Assembly (NCBI GenBank): GCA_018303845.1 | Contig: JAGVXH010000004.1 | Coordinates: forward strand, 325,165-369,386 | Source of the DNA: Candidatus Pacearchaeota archaeon | Lineage (GTDB): Archaea > Nanobdellota > Nanobdellia > Pacearchaeales > GW2011-AR1 | Direction of reading: 5' to 3' | Length of the DNA: 44,222 nt | Part shown: positions 25,901-26,693 of the stretch, piece after piece | How the letters are laid out: the number at the start of each line of letters is the position of its first letter | Numbering within the stretch: position 1 is the stretch's first letter | Notes under the pieces: generated by a model | Told to the model about the DNA's origin: nothing | Seen by the model: only the letters and a program-made list of their open reading frames with translations | The model's database searches: none | Program-made: the position numbers and the translations under genes

Positions 25901-26195
25901 CAACAATAATCTTCGCCCTAACAAATTCTCCAAACTCAAGACTAACATTCTGAATCAAACTCTCATTCAAAATCTCCGTAATATTCTCAACCAAACTCTC
26001 ATTCAACACCTCCGTAACATTCTGAATCAAACTCTCATTCAAAATCTCCGTAACATTCTGAATCAAACTCTCATTCAAAATCTCCGTAACATTCTCTTCT
26101 ATTGTAACATTTTCGAGGATACTTACGTTCTGAATAGTTTCACTAATGTCTTCAGTTAAATTATCATCCGAAACTTTGAGCTCAGAAACAACCAC
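849..26195 (-). CDS. Giant multi-repeat surface protein with C-terminal HerA/DUF87-type ATPase
   Basis: A single open frame of 8,448 codons (roughly 0.9 MDa). From the N-terminus: acidic glycosite repeats (residues 37-84); an 'LTGFRITGQVV' motif near 184; a Ca-binding-like DLDGDGFID stretch near 300, in a domain I recall from DPANN surface proteins; Ig-like repeats of about 94 residues; five 'GGWGE(A/D)WNFS' units of about 324 residues; more Ig-like domains with 'Y(R/H)(R/K)GD' starts; CARDB/NEW3-like arrays; a 16-Gly linker (7836-7851); two more beta domains; a short hydrophobic stretch (8081-8089); then the ATPase. Asn-X-Ser/Thr sites are very frequent, which fits an exported glycoprotein. 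The frame begins at a GTG with no signal peptide because the true N-terminus lies in another frame upstream (26485). The likely role is surface attachment coupled to a cytoplasmic motor, by inference. The next gene overlaps as ATGA. Confidence 0.85.
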   Translation of the reverse strand: MVVSELKVSDDNLTEDISETIQNVSILENVTIEENVTEILNESLIQNVTEILNESLIQNVTEVLNESLVENITEILNESLIQNVSLEFGEFVRAKIIVGKPVRWVRKVNVSEFENGTASVSLPLKSENISVLIGDEIDEVVDEIVQYDEIVRDAGPEEIIRGLTGEVALDVSKREGIVTKFWKWLTGFRITGQVVREEAFKEKVKKLDNSKEVDLSEFVVDNETEVAVEYYTPGPTKTEVGTVSGKRVIVSADDEFLYSDVLAYSELDDVVPVDDINRIRVYWVENRSYVDSNVSDLDGDGFIDYVEWNVLHLSSQTYEIIYITKAEHLDSSRNFVSDIYEKVKTLDEVWSEAIGDGEFVRVTFEIPLDNSRDITLYPRVVSGNPEIEVYAKDGSLVVARFVDLVEGENKVFLSELIGEEDVFDLKIVGGSVEFDYIVDPVTGLVVTACYVNDLVDATCLSAITADAGTSYSLIKNAIIDAPFQTIAGVTLINSAILYYDSSATLSGTWNIKLTDTRDGATICETNPAPEDISETRNSLNCSALTIAQLENGTWLYIRNGDTATPEPVVLDYVYLSVNYTISLGPTFSNETVNATLIGTNDYARFSVNIVDSLYNVVNATGIIEGVSNPFTHGALNSWYYDWQCLTSNSAVDFQNISAINDNAIPDTTSKLVSGVSVECDATNPVVTYVGATLANGSNVSKNWVYVAVNITETNFKNATFRLYNAGGTLINETTYTDATRSINWTGLGSEKYYYNVTSYDLVDNFGTNLTREINLDTQGPVITIISPLAKPYGINTSIPLTHTVTDYIGTHSCWWNLDDGVNRTITCGAATTFNASDGAHDLNFYANDTYGNLAHAKVSFLISTKGPIVVLDLIANDTYYDVATDVFFNFSATDPDGVRSCSLWGDFGGTWARDQIDFSFRVGNSTVRTCVDTWGFDCSRKPASAEGDNTWNSCTTQGTSADESIHSMWLSATKAAVGQYLDITCYIDPYGTTNEVYVFYYNGTGWKTIYSGTAPSAANYNLTRSFQVDNVIGTHWIRCSIGYDNDPDWATTFCVNQGNYFDNDDVNFTVVAAKNNGNFTKTVSSEGAYDWNIGCNDSLSYDSFGVANRTFAIDLTAPIVDFDSGTLGDGVVSGNNWIYVDAIVTENNFKNISFNLYDSNGFVRRDSFSDSTRNVNWPGLTSGTYYYNISVYDKVNRFSASATRSIEIDVSTPSGNLIDPANQSQFNTRSHNFTASVSDGVELGGATLNILNSTRDLIYSQFTSLTGIASATIGLIYTLPYADVFYWFYTVEDSVGNEYNTSEFVLTVDEVDPVVNLIIATEDDGAYVSGNSIYVNTNVNEVNFKNITFYLHNNSGIVRQTTYSDSTRSINWVGLGAGEYYYNVTVFDLGGNFGNSETRLITLDQEVPTVDYIPATENNNSYITGNSIYVNTSVVEINLQEIVFDLYNSSGLVNSTNFTGSTREISWVGLADGEYYYNVTVNDKAYQSASTATRAITLDNVGPVIDFDAGTLADLSYSSNSSIYADVVITETNFANVSFNLYDSGGLVNSTTFSDGTRSINWVGLGDDVYYYNVSVVDKVSLSASTATRTLTLDNIVPVVDFDTGTSENNSYITGTSVYVDAVVTEINEINISFNLYDSGGLVNSTTYTDGSRNANWLGLGDGEYYYNMSVVDRVGKIGSSSTRKITLDNLDPVVDFDVGTAGDGLEFYRDFVYVDITVAEANEANITFRLYDSSGLVNSTTLVAGERNINWTGLPDEVYYYNVSVVDEVGKIGSTGTRIISLDETRISNAISSYVQDGGWGEAWNFSASLNDLNLGSTGIDLYFSSDNLSWNFQSSENVACPCVDAPVLFERVQGWNESYIGTGYYQFRVNNRAREDNASSNEIVDKDDISVGILIGDGASVGRAGSLSSLHQVSITDSDRGVGASSGVSCLLWVSTDGVSYGAGMGNISEGDICSYNFDPDNNYDVGIQNWVFGASGDSIYKDSNSSVGTLDVVGSLSSSLILPSGTQSYQATESVLFRWNVSGDAGEVISSANDFSVEIIDGAGSALTVCNFGDVINEGLGVYSCSYVVPLSLSSEFYDVRVNASETNYYDSSDLFFNQFEVITDVPDLASASSVFEDDGGWGEDWNFSASLSDSNVGDVNVSLYFSTDNSSWVLQNTTNISCPCVNSEVKFGRSWLTNYIGNSYFLFKANDYHLGLSNISALAPVLKDDVLVSLVQGDGVTIDRNGSATYSLEVLINDSDAFGFVSDGTSCASWVTTNGIAYAPRVDGVTSSGNCAYNFAPNSSYSVGIQSWESGSFGDSDYNNLNSSVFNLTLIGKMNSALSLPSGSQEYYVGDSVSFRWNVSGDAGEMVSGLDDLSVEIVDSIGGVISACGFGVVNDEGNGWYNCSYVIPTGVVFGNYDVRINGSELYYYDSSDLFLDRFSVLNSIPVLSDASYAFDGDGGWGEAWNFSIELTEPDSQNVNVTLWFSSDNASWVLQNSSDLVCPCVNVGAGFVRDNSWDESYVGTSYFLFRADDYVSGLDNVSTAVSVLRDDVSVVASAGMGAVLDRNGSASVLLETTISDVDNGLAVADSTNCASWVTTNGINYASRVDGVTTGNVCSYNFNPDSSYSVGIQNWKGGSFGDVGYNDFNSSIENLTLVGEMTSSLQIPNGTQKYRFGDSVNFRWNVSGDAGENVVGVSNNVEIISSLGVATNVCAVGDVVDEGNGFYNCDYVVPFDLVLDDYDVRINSSKQYYYSDSDLFLDEFEVLTVAPVLTSIGSVFEDDGGWGEAWNFSVQLSDPNPENVNVTLWFSSDNASWVLQNSSELACPCANSDIRFARGEGWLTSYIGMSYFQFRADDLNLGIGNISTAVSVLKDDSFSVASAGAGISLDRNGSASASLEVSISDSDNGRVVSEATACSIWVTTNGVNMDGGHSGLTTGNVCSYNFNPDSNYTVGPQNFSGGVFGDLNYNDFNSSNALLTLVGEMTSSLQIPNGTQKYRFGDSVNFRWNVTGDAGENVVGVSNNVEIISSLGVATNVCAVGDVVDEGNGFYNCDYVVPFDLDLSYYDVRINSSKQYYYSDSDLFLDEFEVLTVAPVLTSIGSLFEDDGGWGEAWNFSVQLSDPNPENVNVTLWFSSDNASWVLQNQTDMNCPCAGDEILFSRSWLPSYIGVGYYQFRADDLNLGLDNISDFVNVLKDDVRIDYLSGNNSDVNRSQSMLLETRLFDVDRNLYLSGEVVDFWGYYNNSWRNLGSDVTDGSGNSGVTWVTNCSVDVGVRNWKANISDSDYADDESDVFNVIVRDYLNVTLNLNKTVNVHFDEVVRASGNVYDCFAGVSDADVELRINYPNGTQTSFLNRSRSVVGGNYIGDIIGAWVPNGTYVVNLLTSKNYFFNNTNQTSFSYINPTPSVNWVNTYLNGTLETQFLFGETVMIRANVSDPDGNIGGARLTVTAPTWTPLNGQLMSCVQPFVGGCIYEFNMSSAFLTESGNWNISVEGFDFSGFTNIGLDNFSVSQAPGLRFESVTPLSAGWGETFTFNFQAREPDWELMTITLWESQNNVSWEKLIVQNYTPSSGGYFVKNFYVNSANCSVTTEHATGPMICNVHNKSLVGTRYWKLNVTDYHRGMAQTSGRSYTIEKDNVTIEYLEGHDLVLDRNLDSGVLGVRVRDSDRSVYVESGVNGKIYDDVFSYSNVTDSSGNLRHSISPNCSYAVGGHNWVGGSFSDFSYQSKNSSVRSFSVTGWLADLLTGPVVNFNVSDNVLLRGNLRSECGDFVTSGSLTMEVLDSLNNSYACLGVNNEGDGNYSCGWDSSVVDEGTYSVRINSSAVSYNTNSTYYKDVFFLNNQDPVAVGLVSFPLYGGWGESFDYAVNISDAEVDDVSCTLWVNTTGVWVKRKIMTSTAPYLCELTVDDYTSDDIGLYFYKFQLNDSFNEVNTTDQLGILVNGTIEEDESRVIHLIGDNSVVSRVGTNTTTLGVRLEDLDRSVYIGNENMDFMVYYNSDWNKVNTGLTNVDGNVSYDWDPNCLTEVGEHDWIGNYTGSFEYKPDESPQYNVVVRGALGINIDYPVNKIFHKDDNVTLNSTVSYDCADSGASIYWDVDSFEIAIGEKTNWKIPTNYSLGPHILNASTNLSYYDSAAITTGFEIWGYSKVNMTFPINKTEYFRGTLDISCNVTDSFGGGIFNYPVEFLADGLSIVNGTTNGLGIFNYTWNNTMFDSGTHEVRCRIRDNASLYYNASVSNSFINVTLIAGLFADIVLTPIVPGPLTRVSGGTSPSLLNWSVMNVRDETQTPVPGSSIDVYWRGVLIGNSFNGSYNIPDDNPLTANDDFLIINLSKIDYEGYHFVSEDFSIKGIISSSASIANWTPVGNYIDNYVGGPEGGPLVGVTYIVNDSNGNVLTEGVDYSILEIGDHDATTNGAGTSISPGVTFSGIGNYEGVFSKTKSYSVYGYLLAIADIGWEPAGTCVDNFAPTTIPCGSTGRQPAVDYSDGSLVVIDNLGNVVNKNNYSEPSGGYTNENASLKIGDWSPLDNVAGDLINATVLVTSGLDYASGGFWHGAVNITKQFVVWDRSFIQPSSPANGEDVYRSTCSSPDNLTLRIYLEDDLILPNPASGATVLFHSSAGDCVAVDNGDGYYDCVVNPMDTLDVGSYDWDAEALELEPFHGSGNFSGSWGMQTIDVMGCLQMISVEPSNNSDFTTSDIISIKYNVTDEIGNVIGIATTVNDITKHDASHSFPTTSYNAGSGLWEGEYDIIGSDPEGHWGLISSVSQTFYKSTELPRIYFDVAGILNVTGLTSSAAVDRGGNWEYNETARFVATISDEGGVKPNATVYFLVNNSIVGVATTNNSGVAVFDWNPIDSASVGTYHVNITAHSIYSINYSGGNANVDVYGRLLIDDVNSEANVDRRFDMGHGLTLDVNASVVDDLGGDINNANVSFYVNGVGFVNEDLSGVNGNYFGTWNPSDSLGVGPYTVYANARDVVYYHDYILSIVNSSSDVYGSLVPELSLSEYNIYRSDSYNPHESVLIGSVVDENGLAVGSVNFRFDVDDVNSFGTGDGLGYLNWTFNSAGDKLPGNYSAYVNVSKIYYWNGSAFDSLIIRGVLFPNITLPANYTKFYRGDEADFESDMRDENGLVLNGDYYDWEVIQTSNNLGDLQNVTWNIPISHGIGDFNVNLSAGKLYYDNGTDLIGIRIFGGSVVEIVSLPGIVYRGNTREYQANVRDVNTTNLIGYNCSWWVDDVKVGWSLSDGAGICSFVFNPVCSYDVGVHDVNVSIESSSGFYYDTIIDNDESNVTIWDRLNLTISSPLNNAAVHRTDDVAVASVVSDYCSVPPTNIYAVNWTNETNATIVATQSGIYDVPFNRTLGFGNIKAEASGSYYDNDLDLVNLYTYGWSRVDNISVPSETHLKGEKLNINCTVRDYNTTLPIENYIVEFYKEDTLEASVATNANGIANWMWDSLYEEPGFFDIDCRIKNNGTLYYDAVILERSSLIEIEAKLNVMELYVDEYEIYRRDSEGIAAVNFTIRLSESAIGPIADATAHVLTPEGDLTCQSDANGYCTIIWNPVQTLNPGNYSIEVGATKVAYNPADVVYVPIIVRGKLNLVLSSPVDGVYHKGDVLNLNWIVRDENNNQFGAAPLVNWTNNVGDVISATSSWASSIPWQIPLNYKLGGDALFVNVSRTWFDSDSDVVDSVIYGYSDVSLVEPVAGDYIYGDSRILRCIVNDSNLTSGIEDYNIGFYYNDSLIGTNSTNVNGETSLIWNPFELNSYLMRCLISDDSVLFYNESVAESNALIRVLDTRAPILREVDIVPTVLETHQNLAMSMNVSDEVNVSVAWVEIVKPDLSVFNLGLNEIVVERYLIDEGYPLLYGRIYNVSYSPDLGGFYNVTFNVNDTSGNLGTSSLMDFEAIALTEVSTLMLPGVVFVEDISQTTNSSFRMNVTCSNIGRATAYSSGMEIGLPSGWVVSEVFPYSCGDIGSGGSCVRVFNVTTPEKEAPGAYDVLINCSWTNPDLSYSFRADNTTVTVTSNAILHLLESQISTTVLHNNFNLVSYTVESLGNDNLDNIVANCSGGVVCSDFGVSYDVDDFSMIPGGVQNVEVRVDVPIGYDPGVYYGVIFVNASGTSCYFDYCWDNLTIEVIVPTNKTWSRDISNVVQRTVYVNRTGWHSNITLNNTGNVPLVFNMSAHAGIFDMLSFEDFVVAPKQSARVLVINYDVPLNKFPTIHSGNFVVDAETGSSPIQQNTTMSFSVLDDVRPVVHDFRVDTPSTVGIADVNNEVVTFTVNVTDNIGLSNVWVCDDAGDVMEFAGGFGGCEVMTPVGQDIYQYNHTHVLVGDRSVYAFAKDTSNNNLFSWTLDYRIIGKTDGDVRGEPDFIELSDVSYFDNSSYDLNVSFDNLGEGGAYNLVSSIIMPNANFVSDVLNQNCGKVDEINVSGSCSKIFRLTALPATPAGTYFVSLNSNWTNADGTMDSVSNSTQIKITNKEWSIDPILISGTVNVNESGEFGRINVTNDGEIPIVLDVAQSGNGSLMISYSNASLSLDPGMSYELIVYYDVLVNQDIGNYVVDVNLSNSYFYPPVRTVRLEILVADTISPILVNPNLSSLSIEANFENVTIGIDAVDNVEIDKVWAVVNSSGYTDFVYLNWSGGNLYEVNYSGRYSGWHDVMIYVNDTSGNTVNLYGGSFVVRGWTFGNVNSNPQNVIVSGLVYGQAYSFNVTLTLNNSGNATMRNVQLKIVPEYVGAWTSGTPVFNCSDIAPGSFCENEFVIDLPNGASPGSKDVLVNATWMNSDYSNNSRQNRTDVVVESNPILNVAGANMSGVVSHGQSNVVGNFQVESIGNTFLTGIAYFYQSGNLLESWLSFNPASGIQTILSAGGILPINTIVSVPIGTDPGIYSAVINATSSNGGSDNIGINTSVPIDMAWNRFPASITQIVPPGTTGNLIININNTGNVNLTFGVSGAGMGTALTFIPSSFAVAKQTVGQLLIGYTISPDQTEGLYDLDVTVENLSTVPTSYTTRIIMDVKDIGPIISNPRVVPNITDVNREAAVINATITDNAFVANAWVNISMPNGTTTGFNLNKNGDIYSVNYFGTLIGDYDIVMWAVDNKGLLSNATLRLSSIGTTTLNLTPSVLSKSFDSISYYSGDSFDVNFTVDNTGDGGAYSTTVGFILPAGWSVLPGSLDYGDLVEGSRTINSASIVVAAGTTPGTYFVRPYVNWTNPDYSIGYLESLIQVDVESNPVFDLVESSVLKTISHGNSSRFNLTLMSIGNDAVRNVDLTCVGTSCSNVSVSFVPIRVSRLDAGFQTIIDVNVYVPTGTSPGSYDFVVRANSSLSSGEDDVDVLVNVPTDMSWSYSPNVLPQARVGTESTGNLGFVDVVNLGNVALLLGSRVENESGSVINYVGTIGNFVVGVGETYSLRVNYTAPNVGGVYNVTARIGNSSASPVEGNVTSSLSVTEFRVNILSPLTGGVVDALYNDSIDIQVNVTYGGLVLNENLSFNAWVGDEACNVTGYGLLGEGRWGLSCILPDVADAVAHNLKIEAFYSTVDTTSSDTEPGAIVYLDISPPVLESYDIDAVLVGGDARLNLNVSDNVAVDLVWVDVLGPNGTVASVILTNVNGTFVGDILGLTDIGDYDLVVHANDSVGNYMNDSAWFDVYSNMIIWQGTFMDADSVTHPAEINMYRGGSSVELENLIKSVDVSSNGVYYFELRNRTYDAKFDVFNHSILLKDAVVDRSMFNPIRFDVVPVLNMPPSGITRDVDFVLTGLAVQSILLGNRSELTLDFSDYAYTDKNLISVYKCPNWVFAARYCNSTWYEISDKFVSLTGDEVYVNASGYSGAYAIVQKEKDVAPTNETGGETTPTTPSSGGGGGGGGGGGGGGGGTAPPGFEVKTDLIEAVLAPGESKMYSVWVSNNKNAVSTAKFRVEGPVWEFVQLESSEIVVPGQSTASIQLKLFTLQTTQMGIYNGNIFVTMDGVEKKIPITLLVADENALMDVKVEAITKAIAPKDKLKFHVSLYNVGFRKQFDVHLTYKVKTIQEEVILWNEEELALENSLSFIRVFDFENEFVNGTQDGLPLGQYLIEVVATYENRTATSVDSFVVRQPIVTAARLKVIYWILGILKWQAGKQRYLKANVKNLPTGKVWLGKVAETDIPAMFSFDDLSTHMIVAGSTGSGKSVSAQVFVEEALKNKLSVVVFDPTAQWTGFVRPCKDDKFLANYKKFGMKPDDARSFPGMIYEFRDPKAVIDIQKFLNPGEITTFSMAKLTVEEFDQAVANVIGTIFKQNWEESSHLKVLLVFDEVHRLLGDYGGSGAGYKAIEKAAREFRKWGIGIILCSQVLSDFKDTIKGNVSTEIQMHTKGMADIERVSTKYGPEYAARLTKQEVGVGMLQNPKYNDGKPYFIAFRPLVHSPHKLSEADLKEYAKYGDMLNELEAKIDAIKKGGKDVTDFELELKLAKDKLKMGRFKMAEIYIDSLRGRLK
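2643..2690 (-). repeat. 16-glycine linker in the giant protein
   Basis: Sixteen consecutive GGN codons (residues 7836-7851) are flanked by Thr/Pro/Ser on both sides. The codons vary (GGT, GGA, GGC, GGG), so this is not a simple mononucleotide slip. It separates the repeat-built ectodomain from the two beta domains next to the membrane and probably acts as a flexible hinge. Confidence 0.95.
15670..20830 (-). repeat. Five tandem units of about 324 residues (GGWGEAWNFS units)
   Basis: The marker gcctcacccc (+ strand, part of the GGWGEAW codons), with small variations, lies at 20785, 19813, 18844, 17872 and 16900, giving periods of 972, 969, 972 and 972 bp. Each of the first four units contains an Ig-like part starting at GGWGEAWNFS, a SCPC-type Cys pair, a central domain with C-x-WV(T/S)T(N/D)G, and a third domain with F-x-WNVSGDAGE and YYY/SDLF. 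The fifth unit has diverged in its second half. Two more distant relatives of the first domain begin near 15650 and 14660. Confidence 0.9.
16790..18270 (-). repeat. Almost identical 0.5-kb blocks inside neighbouring 972-bp units
   Basis: About 16795-17300 and about 17767-18270 match with only scattered single-base differences, for example over acaggagcaaccgttaaaac at 16951 and its copy 972 bp away. Many differences are silent. Flanking parts of the two units are much less alike. This points to recent duplication or gene conversion within the gene. It is also a region where short-read assembly could collapse or mis-join units. Confidence 0.85.
20845..22265 (-). repeat. Five tandem Ig-like repeats of about 94 residues in the giant protein
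   Basis: The unit repeats every 283-286 bp. Each has the pattern PVVDFD-x-GT, a short variable loop, S-x-YV(D/N)-x-V(V/T)E-x-N, F-x-LY(D/N)S-x-G-LVNST, R-x-(I/A)NW-x-GL-x-(D/E)-x-YYYNV, then a DNA stretch for ITLDN at the join. Related single copies lie further upstream in the coding direction (about 22.6-22.9 kb and 23.9-24.2 kb). The regular WxGL and YYYN positions are typical of an Ig-like beta sandwich. Probably a stalk or binding module of the adhesin. Confidence 0.9.
25944..26087 (-). repeat. 36-bp tandem repeat coding an acidic glycosite repeat
   Basis: Four consecutive 36-bp units start at 25944, 25980, 26016 and 26052, and a partial fifth follows. Each codes for 12 residues of the type NVTEILNESLIQ, with two Asn-X-Ser/Thr sites per unit. 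The second unit has diverged (NVTEVLNESLVE/NITEI type) while the others are almost identical in DNA. It lies just inside the mature N-terminus of the giant protein and would form a charged, probably glycosylated, outer tip. Confidence 0.95.
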
Positions 26196-26485
26196 AACCT
26201 CCTCACTAACAACCTCCTCACTAACAACCTCCTCACTAACAACCTCCTCACTAACAACCTCCTCACTAACAACCTCCTCACTAACAACCTCCCCTCCTCA
26301 CTAACAACCTCCTCACTAACAACCTCCTCAACAACTTTCCCAGTAAACCCAATCTTCTCCATCCAATACGACCAAGAAAAAACCTTTTCCCAAAAACTTT
26401 TTTCAGGATTAATATTTTCTTCAATAGCAAGTCCAGAAACAAATCCACTCAACAAAAACAAAATAATAAAAATCTCAAACTTCAT
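26156..26485 (-). CDS. Signal-peptide N-terminus of the giant protein, split off by a frameshift
   Basis: Starting at ATG 26485-26483 (MKFEIFIILFLLSGFVSG), this frame codes for a clear signal peptide, then a short acidic segment with 'IGFTGKVV', a partner of the 'LTGFRITGQVV' motif in the main frame. A GGGGG run sits about 10 nt upstream of this ATG, which favours it over the ATG at 26509. VVSEE repeats begin at about residue 55. At 26286-26305 one repeat unit is 20 bp instead of 15, which moves the reading frame. Beyond that point this frame reads basic RLLVR repeats to a stop at 26156, while the acidic VVSEE register continues in the giant frame. The simplest view is that this and the 8,448-codon frame are one gene of about 8,550 codons. 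The break is either a sequencing/assembly error or real slippage. Confidence 0.75.
   Translation of the reverse strand: MKFEIFIILFLLSGFVSGLAIEENINPEKSFWEKVFSWSYWMEKIGFTGKVVEEVVSEEVVSEEGRLLVRRLLVRRLLVRRLLVRRLLVRRLLVRRLWLFLSSKFRMII
26196..26330 (-). repeat. 15-bp tandem repeat (VVSEE) with a frame-breaking unit
   Basis: The + strand unit is aacctcctcactaac. Six perfect copies run 26196-26285, an aberrant 20-bp copy follows at 26286-26305, then one perfect copy (26306-26320) and a partial copy (26321-26330). On the minus strand the unit codes for Val-Val-Ser-Glu-Glu. The aberrant copy equals two units with 10 bp (minus-strand TTGTTAGTGA) removed, which is what slipped pairing or repeat mis-assembly would leave. 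A change by whole units keeps the frame; this 10-bp loss does not. Confidence 0.95.
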
Positions 26486-26693
26486 CCAATTTTTACCCCC
26501 ATTAAGCAAAATGAAAAAGCCTCATAATATCCACCCAAGACTTCGGCAGGGACAGAGATTTTCGCTGTCACATGCGTCGCTAAAACAAGCTTTATCATAC
26601 ATAAAATTGACAACCAATAGATAAATACTCAGACGCGAATATATTCATCTCTAATTAACATGCGAGTCCATTTCAAATTCCCAAATAATATCC
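26486..26693 (-). promoter_or_regulatory. Intergenic region with probable promoter of the giant gene
   Basis: This 208-bp gap separates the end of the receptor chain from the giant gene and is the only sizeable gap between about 40.1 kb and the left edge. On the minus strand there are two TATA-like stretches (TATTTATCT near 26619-26627 and TTTTATGTA near 26599-26607), either of which would give a leader of roughly 90-115 nt. Within that leader a short hairpin is possible (gacag at 26551-26555 with ctgtc at 26565-26569). No gene was found here. Which TATA-like stretch is used, if any, cannot be told from sequence alone. Confidence 0.35.

Noticed and set aside
26156-26285. Basic RLLVR repeat tail as a real peptide
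   Set aside because: It is the VVSEE repeat read in a shifted frame after the 20-bp unit; the acidic register is shared by both sides of the break and is the likely true one.
26196-26330. CRISPR-like array
   Set aside because: The units are 15 bp, contiguous and without spacers, and they code in frame with the giant gene.
26551-26569. Hairpin as a terminator or RNA gene
   Set aside because: The stem is only five pairs with a mismatch above it, and no T-run follows directly; too weak to call more than a possible leader structure.
26511-26693. tRNA or C/D-box RNA in the gap before the giant gene
   Set aside because: No cloverleaf, no T-loop sequence and no C/D box pair was found on either strand.
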